Below are positions 8,505-16,374 of a DNA stretch of 36,314 nt, in pieces. Position numbers and translations under genes: made by a program. This stretch comes from a virus. The number at the start of each line of letters is the position of its first letter. Positions within the stretch are counted from its first letter, which is position 1. The notes below the pieces were generated by a model, which ran no database searches, had not been told where the DNA came from, and saw only the letters and a list, made by a program, of their open reading frames with translations. Location: positions 1 to 36,314 of the IMG/VR virus record IMGVR_UViG_3300017708_000104; one strand, written 5' to 3'.

Positions 8505-10098
8505 GAATAACGAATTTGGTTATCTAGGTAATCCCAATGTAAAACGGGATGGGGTAGAAACCGAATTTTCGAAAGAAGAGATACGGGAATACATGAAGTG
8601 TATGAAAGATCCTGTATATTTTGCTAAGAAGTATGTAAAAATTATATCTTTGGATGAAGGATTAGTACCATTTAATCTATATCCTTACCAAAAGAAGATG
8701 TTTAAACACTTCAATAACAATAGATTTAGTATAGTATTAGCATGTAGACAAAGTGGAAAAAGTATATCTAGTGTGGTTTATATACTATGGTATGCAGTAT
8801 TTCACCCAGAAAAAACTATAGCTATACTCGCGAACAAAGGTGCGGTAGCCAGAGAAATGTTATCAAGGATTACATTGGCTCTGGAAAACCTGCCTTTCTT
8901 TTTACAGCCAGGGACTAAGGCTTTAAATAAAGGTTCATTAGAGTTTAGTAATAATTCTAAGATATTAGCAGCTGCTACATCAGGCAGTTCTATAAGGGGT
9001 TTATCAATTAACTTATTGTTTCTTGATGAGTTTGCTTTTATTGACGATGATGCTAGATTCTATACATCTACTTATCCGGTAGTATCGGCAGGTAAAGATA
9101 CACAAATTATAATTTGTTCTACAGCAAATGGAATAGGTAATATATACCATAAGCTTTGGGAAGGTGCTTCACAAGGAACAAATGAATTTAAACCTTTTAG
9201 GATAGATTGGTGGGATGTACCAGGAAGAAATAAAAAATGGCAAAAAGAAACTATTGCTAATACTTCTGAATTACAGTTCGAACAAGAGTTTGGTAATACA
9301 TTCCACGGAAGAGGTAATACATTAATAGATGCTAATCATTTGTTAGCACAGAAAAGCGAAGAGCCATTAGAGTATAGAGAGAACATTTGGTTGTATGATA
9401 AACCAATAGAAGGTCATGAATATATAATGGCTGTTGATGTTGCAAAAGGACGTGGACAGGATTATAGTACATTTACTATTATAGATGTAAGTGTAGAACC
9501 TTTTAAACAAGTAGCAGTATTTAGAGATAATAATATATCTCCTATGCTATTACCAGACATTATATACAAGTATGCAGTGATGTTTAATAATGCATATACA
9601 ATTGTAGAAAGTAACGATCAAGGTGCTGTAGTTTGTAATGGATTATATTATGACTTAGAATATGAAAATATGTTTGTAGAATCTTCTGTTAAGTCAAATG
9701 CTATTGGAGCTACAATGACAAGAAGGGTGAAACGTATTGGATGTTCTACTATAAAAGATTTAATTGAACAAAGAAAATTAGAAATAGTAGACGCTAATAC
9801 AATTATTGAGATGAGTACTTTTGTTTCGAAAGGTAAATCATTTATGGCTATAGCACCGAACCATGACGATCTAATGATGAATTTAGTATTGTTTGCGTGG
9901 TTTACTACAACAGATATATTTAGATCTTTAACAGATATTGATATGAAAGATATGTTATATCGTGAAAGATTAGCAGCAATACAAGACGATATGCTTCCTG
10001 TAGGTTTCTTAGGTGAGAAATCTGAAGAGCATAAATATAGTAAAGACGAAGATGGAAACATCTGGTTTGAGGAAGAAACCAAATTTATAAACTGGTAA
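8491..10098 (+). CDS. 17: Terminase large subunit gp17-like (packaging ATPase/nuclease)
   Basis: 535 residues from ATG 8491; a TTG at 8488 is less likely. N-terminal ATPase: Walker A ACRQSGKS at 84-91, Walker B LLFLDEF at 175-181, and coupling motif CSTANG near 209-214. C-terminal RNase H-like nuclease: D316 (MAVDVAKG), E373 (IVESND) and D459/D460 (NHDDL). This is the motor that pumps DNA through the gp20 portal and cuts the concatemer. Slightly shorter than T4 gp17 (610) but all catalytic motifs are present. It overlaps the end of gp16 by 14 bases. Confidence 0.96.
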   Translation: MQRIKNNEFGYLGNPNVKRDGVETEFSKEEIREYMKCMKDPVYFAKKYVKIISLDEGLVPFNLYPYQKKMFKHFNNNRFSIVLACRQSGKSISSVVYILWYAVFHPEKTIAILANKGAVAREMLSRITLALENLPFFLQPGTKALNKGSLEFSNNSKILAAATSGSSIRGLSINLLFLDEFAFIDDDARFYTSTYPVVSAGKDTQIIICSTANGIGNIYHKLWEGASQGTNEFKPFRIDWWDVPGRNKKWQKETIANTSELQFEQEFGNTFHGRGNTLIDANHLLAQKSEEPLEYRENIWLYDKPIEGHEYIMAVDVAKGRGQDYSTFTIIDVSVEPFKQVAVFRDNNISPMLLPDIIYKYAVMFNNAYTIVESNDQGAVVCNGLYYDLEYENMFVESSVKSNAIGATMTRRVKRIGCSTIKDLIEQRKLEIVDANTIIEMSTFVSKGKSFMAIAPNHDDLMMNLVLFAWFTTTDIFRSLTDIDMKDMLYRERLAAIQDDMLPVGFLGEKSEEHKYSKDEDGNIWFEEETKFINW

Positions 10099-10099
10099 T

Positions 10100-11566
10100 A
10101 TGAAATTTAAAGAATATATAAATCCAACACCGACACTTGAATACGAGGATGATCTTGCGGAGAAGGTAGTATTTGAAAAAGACCCTTCCAAGTTACATTG
10201 TATTGTTCTTGGGTTAGGTGATGAAGAAGGAACATTCGCTGATATAGTTGGTAAGATAACTAAAAAGCGTGGAATGAAATTTACATTAATAAATGTAGAA
10301 GAAGCTTATATATCAAACGCGGATGTAGATTTAGGTTCTGTCGTTTTCCAAAATTATGATGGTGAAGATGGTGAAGTAGAAATCAGAAAAGAAAATTCAA
10401 TTGTATTTGTAAGAGCCGGAGCTATACAAACTTTAGTATCACAGTCTCTGGTATCAACATTAGGTACATACGGTTTCTTTATGGTTAATGATTTAGAATC
10501 TATGATGTTATGTGATAACAAAATGTCCAACGTAATTGCCCTAGATCGTAATAATATACCTACACCTAAATCATCTGTTATAACAAATGTTAAATCAATA
10601 GAAAGCGCACATAAAAAGATCGGTGGTAAATTTCCGGTAGTTATTAAAACATTAACTGGTACACAAGGTGTTGGTGTTTCTATAGCAGAGAGTAAACAAT
10701 CATTAGTTTCTGTTTGTCAATCCTTATGGAAATATGAAGCACAGTTATTAATACAGGAATATTTACCTTTAAAATCAGATATAAGAACATTAGTTGTAAA
10801 TGGTAGAATATTAGGATCAGCAGAAAGAGTTAAACAAGACGATAAAGAGTTTAGAAACAACGTACACTTAGGTGCAAAAACTTTACCATATAAACTATCA
10901 GATGAAGAAAAAGAACTCGTTAAACAGTCCGCACGTGCGACTGGCGCACTATATTGCGGTGTTGACCATTGTAAAGTTGGAAAAGATTATTACATATTAG
11001 AGATAAATGGTTCACCAGGTATTCGTTCACATTTTAATGGATATGATTTAGAAGATGGTAAATCTATAGGAAAGATTAACGACCAACAAGTATTAGCTAA
11101 TATAATAGATCATTTTATACACGAATTACATAGGAAACCACTATTTAGAACAGAGTGTGGTTATATAGAAAGAATAACAGTAGAAGGATTAAAACATCCA
11201 ATAAGAGGTAAGTTTGATACTGGAAATGGTACAAATGCTAGTATGTTACATGTCGATAAACTAGAAATAGAAGGCGATACAGCTATATGGGAAAAGAATG
11301 GTAATAAATTTAAATCCGAAATCGTAGATGTATCAATAGCTAGAAGATTACCAACAGTCCAGGAAAAAAGACCCGTTATAGAAATGACTATTAATTTTAA
11401 TAATAAATCATATCCGAACACAAGAATAGCTTTAACTACAACTGATTCGGCTTCAGAAATGTTATTAAATAGGGATTTAATGACTATATTTAAAGTGGCA
11501 GTTAACCCAGATAGGAGGTTTATATTGTCAGACCACGTCGGTAAAGAGGATAGAACCGACACTTAG
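10100..11566 (+). CDS. RimK-like ATP-grasp ligase fused to RimB-like aspartic protease domain
   Basis: 488 residues, starting one base after the gp17 stop. Residues about 30-340 are a RimK-type ATP-grasp ligase: ATP-binding lysine K183 with GTQGVGV (187-193), then SDIRTLVVNG (226-235), FRNNVHLGAK (251-260), GVDH (287-290) and the metal ligands E301 and N303 in EINGSPG. Residues about 350-480 resemble the retropepsin-like RimB (DUF785, often named ATP-dependent zinc protease) family: KFDTGNGTNAS with DTG at 373-375, then KRPVIEMTI, and LLNRDL with a closing NPDRRFIL. RimK adds glutamates to C-termini (ribosomal protein S6 in E. coli). The target here is unknown; position between gp17 and gp18 suggests virion or host-protein modification. 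Confidence 0.85.
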   Translation: MKFKEYINPTPTLEYEDDLAEKVVFEKDPSKLHCIVLGLGDEEGTFADIVGKITKKRGMKFTLINVEEAYISNADVDLGSVVFQNYDGEDGEVEIRKENSIVFVRAGAIQTLVSQSLVSTLGTYGFFMVNDLESMMLCDNKMSNVIALDRNNIPTPKSSVITNVKSIESAHKKIGGKFPVVIKTLTGTQGVGVSIAESKQSLVSVCQSLWKYEAQLLIQEYLPLKSDIRTLVVNGRILGSAERVKQDDKEFRNNVHLGAKTLPYKLSDEEKELVKQSARATGALYCGVDHCKVGKDYYILEINGSPGIRSHFNGYDLEDGKSIGKINDQQVLANIIDHFIHELHRKPLFRTECGYIERITVEGLKHPIRGKFDTGNGTNASMLHVDKLEIEGDTAIWEKNGNKFKSEIVDVSIARRLPTVQEKRPVIEMTINFNNKSYPNTRIALTTTDSASEMLLNRDLMTIFKVAVNPDRRFILSDHVGKEDRTDT

Positions 11567-11578
11567 AATTTCGATAAG

Positions 11579-11586
11579 TATAAATA
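11579..11586 (+). promoter_or_regulatory. T4-type late promoter (gp18)
   Basis: Exact TATAAATA in the 81-base gap before gp18, about 61 bases upstream of the ATG. A long A-rich leader with ribosome site AGAGGA follows. Strong separate expression of the abundant sheath protein is expected. Confidence 0.72.
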
Positions 11587-11647
11587 AACATATTGAATAT
11601 AACCGTATTATGAAACATATTAACTAACTCAAAAAGAGGATAAAGCG

Positions 11648-13339
11648 ATGGCATTTCAAGTATCACCAGGCGTTGAGGTCAAAGAGATCGACGCAACTAG
11701 CGTGATTCCAGCAGTATCTACCAGTATTGGCGGATTTGCCGGATCATTTAACTGGGGTCCAGTCGGCGAAATTAAAACAGTTGGTTCTGAATCAGAACTT
11801 GCTGAACATTTCGGTACACCGGATGACAGTACAGCTAAGTATTTTCTTACAGCCGCGGCATTCTTAAAGTATGGCAACGCGCTGAAGGTTGTTAGGGTAT
11901 TATCAGGGCATGACAATGCTACTGGTGATGGTTCCGGACAACTGATTAAGAATAAAGAAGATTATGATAATAACTATGCTAACGGCTCCCTATCAAAGGG
12001 AGATTGGGTTGCTAAATATCCAGGAGTTCTAGGAAACAGCTTAAAAGTTTCTGTTATATCGCAAGGTATATCAAGCTTTTCAGGCTGGACATATGCAGGA
12101 TCTTTTGATTCAGCACCAGGAACATCTGACTATGCAATCTCAATTGGTAAATCGGGCGCAAACGACGAATTACACGTAGCAGTTATTGATGAAGATGGTT
12201 TACTAACAGGTACTGCAGGTACAGTGTTAGAAACTTTCGCATTCGTATCCCAGGGTTCAGATGCTAAAAAGAGTGATGGAACATCCAACTACTACAAAGA
12301 AGTTATTAATAATAACTCTAAGTGGATTTGGTGGGCTGATCATAACTCAAACTTAGCGGAAGCAGGAAATCTTATTTCCGGCGTACCAGGGGGTTCATTC
12401 ACAACTCACACATCAGCAATGGAAGCTTCATTAGCTGGTGGATCAGACGATAATGCACCAACAGCAGGCGAAATCGCAATAGGTTACGACTTATTCGAAG
12501 ACGCTGAAACAGTTGATGTTAACTTATTGTTTGCATGTCCAGATGCTAACGGCGCAGAGACAATCGCAGAAGACTTAATCTCTATTGCAACAGCAAGAAA
12601 AGATTGTATGGCTTTTGTATCTCCACCGATAGAGGACACAGTAGGAAGTTCAGCTCCAGCAACAGACGTTATGGCGTTTGCAAATGGATTAACTTCTTCA
12701 TCATACGCATCTTGCGATAGTTCAGCATTATACGTATACGACAAATATAACGACGTATATAGATATATTGGTGCAGCAGGACACGTAGCAGGTTTATGTG
12801 CTAATGCTTCAAATGTAGCAGATGCATGGTTCTCACCAGCTGGTGTAAACCGTGGACAGCTATTAGGAGTAACTAAATTAGCATACAATCCTAACAAAGC
12901 AGATAGAGATACATTGTACAAAGGAAGAGTAAATCCACTGGTTTCTTTCCCAGGACAAGGTATGATGTTATTTGGGGATAAAACTCTACTTAGCAAACCA
13001 TCTGCATTCGATAGGATTAACGTTCGTAGATTGTTCATAGCACTAGAGAAAGCAATTTCAACAGCAGCTAAAGCACAATTATTTGAATTCAATGATGAGT
13101 TCACAAGAGCGAATTTCCGCAATATGGTGGAACCGTTCTTAAGAGACGTTAAAGGAAGACGTGGGGTTACAGATTTCCAAGTAATTTGTGACACTACTAA
13201 CAATACAGGCGCAGTTATAGATGGAAATAGATTCGTTGCTGATATCTTTATCAAGCCAGCTAGATCTATTAACTTCATTACACTGAACTTCATAGCAACC
13301 AGAACCGGAGTAGAATTCTCCGAGATAGCTGGATCATAG
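11648..13339 (+). CDS. 18: Contractile tail sheath protein gp18-like
   Basis: 563 residues (T4 gp18 659). The N-terminus VSPGVEVKEIDATSVIPAVS, then GGFAGSFNWGPVGE, is the signature of phage tail sheath subunits. The C-terminal FNDEFTRANFRNMVEPFLRD and VICDTTNN segments are the conserved sheath core that forms the mesh of strands between subunits. It polymerises around the gp19 tube and contracts at infection. It has its own late promoter and a good ribosome site. Codons look somewhat more GC-rich than in the fibre genes, as expected for a highly expressed gene. gp19 follows after 12 bases. Confidence 0.95.
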   Translation: MAFQVSPGVEVKEIDATSVIPAVSTSIGGFAGSFNWGPVGEIKTVGSESELAEHFGTPDDSTAKYFLTAAAFLKYGNALKVVRVLSGHDNATGDGSGQLIKNKEDYDNNYANGSLSKGDWVAKYPGVLGNSLKVSVISQGISSFSGWTYAGSFDSAPGTSDYAISIGKSGANDELHVAVIDEDGLLTGTAGTVLETFAFVSQGSDAKKSDGTSNYYKEVINNNSKWIWWADHNSNLAEAGNLISGVPGGSFTTHTSAMEASLAGGSDDNAPTAGEIAIGYDLFEDAETVDVNLLFACPDANGAETIAEDLISIATARKDCMAFVSPPIEDTVGSSAPATDVMAFANGLTSSSYASCDSSALYVYDKYNDVYRYIGAAGHVAGLCANASNVADAWFSPAGVNRGQLLGVTKLAYNPNKADRDTLYKGRVNPLVSFPGQGMMLFGDKTLLSKPSAFDRINVRRLFIALEKAISTAAKAQLFEFNDEFTRANFRNMVEPFLRDVKGRRGVTDFQVICDTTNNTGAVIDGNRFVADIFIKPARSINFITLNFIATRTGVEFSEIAGS

Positions 13340-13351
13340 GGGGAATAAATC

Positions 13352-13879
13352 ATGGCAATATTAGGCGTAGACGATTTTAAATCTAAACTAGTTGGCGGTG
13401 GTGCTCGTTCTAACTTATTTAAAGTTACAATGAACTTCCCAGGCTATGCAGGTGGTGATGTAGAACTTACATCATTTATGTGTAAAACTGCTCAATTCCC
13501 TGCATCAATTGTAGCACCGATAATGGTACCATTCAGAGGAAGACAACTTCAGATAGCTGGAGATAGAACTTTTGAACCTTGGACTATTACAGTTATTAAT
13601 GATGTTGGTTTTGAAGTACGAAATGCATTTGAAGCATGGAGTAACGGTATTAATTCACACAATGCTAATACAGGATTAAGTAATCCAACAGATTATCAAG
13701 CTGATGCTATTATAGAACAACTTGATAAAGAAGGTAATACTACTAAAACTTACGACTTTAGAGGGCTTTGGCCATCTAACGTAGGAGCAATAGACGTTTC
13801 ATATGAAACTGAAAATGCTATTCAGGAGTTTACTGTTGAGCTACAAGTTCAGTATTGGGAGAGTGGAACCACTTCCTAA
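13352..13879 (+). CDS. 19: Tail tube protein gp19-like
   Basis: 175 residues (T4 gp19 163). Conserved features are the start GVDDFKSKLVGGGARSNLFK, the segment MVPFRGRQLQIAGDRTFEPW with the GDRTF turn, and the end FRGLWPSNVGAIDVSYET with IQEFTVELQVQYWE, all close to the gp19 tail tube family. It forms the hexameric rings of the inner tube inside the gp18 sheath. It lies 12 bases after gp18, with GGGGGAAT acting as ribosome site, so the two are translated from the same late message. A second, more divergent tube-like protein is encoded at 19013. Confidence 0.95.
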   Translation: MAILGVDDFKSKLVGGGARSNLFKVTMNFPGYAGGDVELTSFMCKTAQFPASIVAPIMVPFRGRQLQIAGDRTFEPWTITVINDVGFEVRNAFEAWSNGINSHNANTGLSNPTDYQADAIIEQLDKEGNTTKTYDFRGLWPSNVGAIDVSYETENAIQEFTVELQVQYWESGTTS

Positions 13880-13886
13880 ATAGGTT

Positions 13887-13894
13887 TATAAATA
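13887..13894 (+). promoter_or_regulatory. T4-type late promoter (gp20)
   Basis: Exact TATAAATA between gp19 and gp20. The expected transcription start, about six bases downstream, coincides with the first base of the hairpin at 13901. Confidence 0.7.
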
Positions 13895-13900
13895 TTAGAT

Positions 13901-13936
13901 GAGGGACTTAAAAAGAGCTTTTTAGCTCGGTCCCTC
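13901..13936 (+). other. Nested hairpin at the 5' end of the gp20 leader
   Basis: GAGGGAC (13901-13907) pairs with GTCCCTC (13930-13936). Inside it GAGCT (13915-13919) pairs with AGCTC (13924-13928) around a TTTT loop. There is no U-tract after it and it sits right at the predicted late transcript start, so a 5' stabilising structure is more likely than a terminator for gp19; termination cannot be excluded. Confidence 0.6.
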
Positions 13937-13957
13937 GGATAATATAGGAATATAATT

Positions 13958-15460
13958 ATGGCAGAATTTTTCGGATTCGAAATAAATAGAAAAGGAAAGG
14001 ACAAAGAAGTTCCTAAAGTTTCCTTTGTACCAAATACAGACGAAGACGGCGCTGGTGTTATTACTAGCGGTGGTCATTTTGGTGCATATTTAGATATTGA
14101 TGGCGACAAAGCTAAAAATGAAGTAGATCTTATTATGAAATATCGTGATGTATCAGCTCAACCAGAAGCTGATGCAGCAATAGAAGATATTATTAATGAA
14201 GCAATTGTGGGAGATCACGATGATGTTCCAGTAGATATTGTTTTAGATAAGGTCGAAGCTTCAGATAAGATTAAAAAAATAATAAAAGGCGAGTTTGATA
14301 ATATATTAGAAATGCTTAACTTTAATAGTTATGCACACGATATATTCAGACGTTGGTATGTAGATGGTAGATTACCATATCATATAATAGTTGATGAAGG
14401 TAGCGAAAAGTTAGGTATTAAAGAACTTAGATATATCGATCCAACTAAATTAAGAAAAGTAAAAGAGATAGAAGAAGAGGAAGATCCTAAAACAGGAGCT
14501 AAACTTATTAAGTCTCAAAAAGAATTTTTTATATTCCAAGATAATGCTCTTGGAAAATATAACCAAGGACTAAAAATTAATCCAGACGCTATAGCATATG
14601 CGACATCTGGTATATTAGATAGTTCCAGAAAAAGAATTTTATCATACTTACATAAGGCTATTAAACCAGTCAATCAGTTAAGAATGATGGAAGATTCGTT
14701 GGTCATATACAGAATATCACGTGCCCCAGAACGTAGGATATTTTATATTGATGTTGGTAACTTACCTAAGGGTAAAGCTGAAGAATACCTAAGAGGTATT
14801 ATGAATCAATATAGAAACAAATTGGTATATGACGCTAAGACTGGTGATATAAAAGACGATAAAAAGCATATGAGTATGCTCGAGGACTTTTTCCTGCCGC
14901 GTAGGGAAGGCGGGAGAGGGACCGAGATCACCACGCTACCAGGCGGCGAGAACTTAGGACAAATAGATGATATAATATATTTCCAAAAGAAACTATATAA
15001 ATCATTAAATGTACCTATGAATCGTTTAGAACAAGAAGCTCAGTTTAGCTTAGGAAGAAGCTCTGAGATAACTAGAGACGAAGTTAAATTTAAGAAATTC
15101 GTTGATAGATTAAGAAAAAGATTTTCGGATCTCTTTATACAGTTATTAAAAACACAATTACTGTTAAAGAATATTGTTACTAAAGAAGATTGGGCGGAGT
15201 GGAAAGAATCTATTTCGTTTGATTATATAGAAGATAACTACTTCAGTGAATTAAAACAAGCTGAAATGTATAGAGAAAGGTTCGAAATGTTAAGTTCATT
15301 AGATGAATTTATGGGTACTTTCATATCAAAAGAGTGGGTTCAGAAGAATATTCTACGCTTTAACGATGATGATATTGAAACTATGCAGAAACAAATCGAT
15401 GATGAAGAAGGAAGAGGTGATTTAGATATGCCGGATCCAGATGATCCGAGGTTTGGATAA
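13958..15460 (+). CDS. 20: Portal protein gp20-like
   Basis: 500 residues (T4 gp20 524). Typical features are FGAYLDIDGDKAKNEVDLI near the N-terminus, the EADAAIEDIINEAIV helix, VIYRISRAPERRIFYIDVGN, and the conserved core HMSMLEDFFLPRREGGRGTE with LPGGENLG. The C-terminus is acidic. It forms the dodecameric portal that initiates head assembly, docks the gp16/gp17 motor and later the gp13/gp14 neck. The codons for the FLPRREGGRG core (14893-14950) are GC-rich (41 of 58 bases), in contrast to the rest of the gene. The start at ATG 13958 follows ATAGGAATA. Confidence 0.96.
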   Translation: MAEFFGFEINRKGKDKEVPKVSFVPNTDEDGAGVITSGGHFGAYLDIDGDKAKNEVDLIMKYRDVSAQPEADAAIEDIINEAIVGDHDDVPVDIVLDKVEASDKIKKIIKGEFDNILEMLNFNSYAHDIFRRWYVDGRLPYHIIVDEGSEKLGIKELRYIDPTKLRKVKEIEEEEDPKTGAKLIKSQKEFFIFQDNALGKYNQGLKINPDAIAYATSGILDSSRKRILSYLHKAIKPVNQLRMMEDSLVIYRISRAPERRIFYIDVGNLPKGKAEEYLRGIMNQYRNKLVYDAKTGDIKDDKKHMSMLEDFFLPRREGGRGTEITTLPGGENLGQIDDIIYFQKKLYKSLNVPMNRLEQEAQFSLGRSSEITRDEVKFKKFVDRLRKRFSDLFIQLLKTQLLLKNIVTKEDWAEWKESISFDYIEDNYFSELKQAEMYRERFEMLSSLDEFMGTFISKEWVQKNILRFNDDDIETMQKQIDDEEGRGDLDMPDPDDPRFG

Positions 15461-15481
15461 TCCCCTTAAAACTTTAAAACG

Positions 15482-15489
15482 TATAAATA
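15482..15489 (+). promoter_or_regulatory. T4-type late promoter (prohead core genes)
   Basis: Exact TATAAATA, 18 bases before the small core gene at 15508; would drive the core protein, gp21, gp22 and gp23. Confidence 0.68.
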
Positions 15490-15507
15490 AATAACACAGG
15501 ATAAATA

Positions 15508-15681
15508 ATGGAAATCGCAGATATTATAAAGAAAGTGGAAGCAGGCGACAATGTAAATGCTAATAAAGCATTTGATACTGTTATGGGTCAAAAGATGAAA
15601 GATGCTCTTGACGCTAAAAAGATAGAACTTGCTTCTAGCATGATTGACCGTCAGGTTAATCCAGATGCAGAACAAGAATAA
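15508..15681 (+). CDS. Small prohead core protein (gp67/gp68-like)
   Basis: 57 residues. It begins MEIADIIKKVEAGDNVNANK and continues with an amphipathic helix (AFDTVMGQKMKDALDAKK, then IELASSMI). It lies exactly where T4 encodes the small core proteins gp67 and gp68, between portal and prohead protease, and the FDTVMGQKMKDALDAKKIE pattern resembles such core proteins of T4-like phages. It probably helps shape the scaffold core and may be cleaved by gp21. The ATG is 18 bases behind a late promoter; AGGATAA acts as ribosome site. Assignment is mainly positional because the protein is so short. Confidence 0.65.
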   Translation: MEIADIIKKVEAGDNVNANKAFDTVMGQKMKDALDAKKIELASSMIDRQVNPDAEQE

Positions 15682-15697
15682 TTACGGAGAATAACTC

Positions 15698-16354
15698 ATG
15701 AAGTTAATTTCAGAGTATAACGATAGTAATATTAAAAATTACATTACCGAAGATAAAAAAGGTAATAAATCACACGTCATTGAGGGCGTGTTTATGCAGG
15801 CCGAGAAAAAGAATAGAAACGGTCGTGTATACGAAAAAAAGATTCTAGAGTCAGCTGTTAACAAATATGTTAAAGAACAGGTGACAACTGGTAGGGCAGT
15901 AGGTGAACTTAATCACCCAGAAGGTCCTACTATTAACCTAGATAAAGTTTCACACAAGATTACGGAACTCAAATGGGAGGGAAATAATGTTGTAGGAAAG
16001 GCATCAATATTGAAAACACCTATGGGACAGATCGTTGAAGGTCTACTCGAGGGTGGAGTCAAGCTTGGTGTATCAAGTCGTGGTATGGGAAGTCTTGTAC
16101 AGAAGAATGGCGCTAGTTACGTGAACGGTGACTTTATGTTATCGACAGTAGATATCGTTCAAGACCCTTCAGCTCCAGAGGCATTTGTCAATGGAATTAT
16201 GGAAGGTAAAGAATGGGTATGGGATAACGGCATTCTGGTAGCACAAGACATTGAATTAATTGAGACTGAAATAAAGACAGCCAGGTCCGCCTCATCTTCG
16301 GATGTTGAGATCAGAGCATTTAAGAATTTCCTCTCGAAACTTGTAAATAAATAA
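15698..16354 (+). CDS. 21: Prohead core protease gp21-like
   Basis: 218 residues (T4 gp21 212). The conserved protease motifs are visible: NGRVYEK near residue 41, ELNHPEGP with catalytic H73, and GVSSRGMGS with the catalytic serine at about 126-127. The ending DIVQDPSAPEAFVNG is also typical. The enzyme is a serine protease of the herpesvirus-assemblin-like fold that cleaves scaffold and capsid proteins after (I/L)xE during prohead maturation. It is placed before scaffold gp22 and capsid gp23, as in T4. The ATG at 15698 has GGAGA upstream. Confidence 0.94.
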   Translation: MKLISEYNDSNIKNYITEDKKGNKSHVIEGVFMQAEKKNRNGRVYEKKILESAVNKYVKEQVTTGRAVGELNHPEGPTINLDKVSHKITELKWEGNNVVGKASILKTPMGQIVEGLLEGGVKLGVSSRGMGSLVQKNGASYVNGDFMLSTVDIVQDPSAPEAFVNGIMEGKEWVWDNGILVAQDIELIETEIKTARSASSSDVEIRAFKNFLSKLVNK

Positions 16355-16374
16355 TCCTTATGGAGGAATACGAC

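Noticed and set aside
12484-13353. 289-codon open frame on the minus strand
   Set aside because: It is fully antisense to the sheath gene gp18, has no ribosome site or recognisable motif, and reflects the codon bias of the + strand. Other long minus-strand frames were rejected for the same reason.
16360-16374. Upstream start for the scaffold gene
   Set aside because: The extra five codons contain the GGAGGAAT ribosome site that serves ATG 16375.
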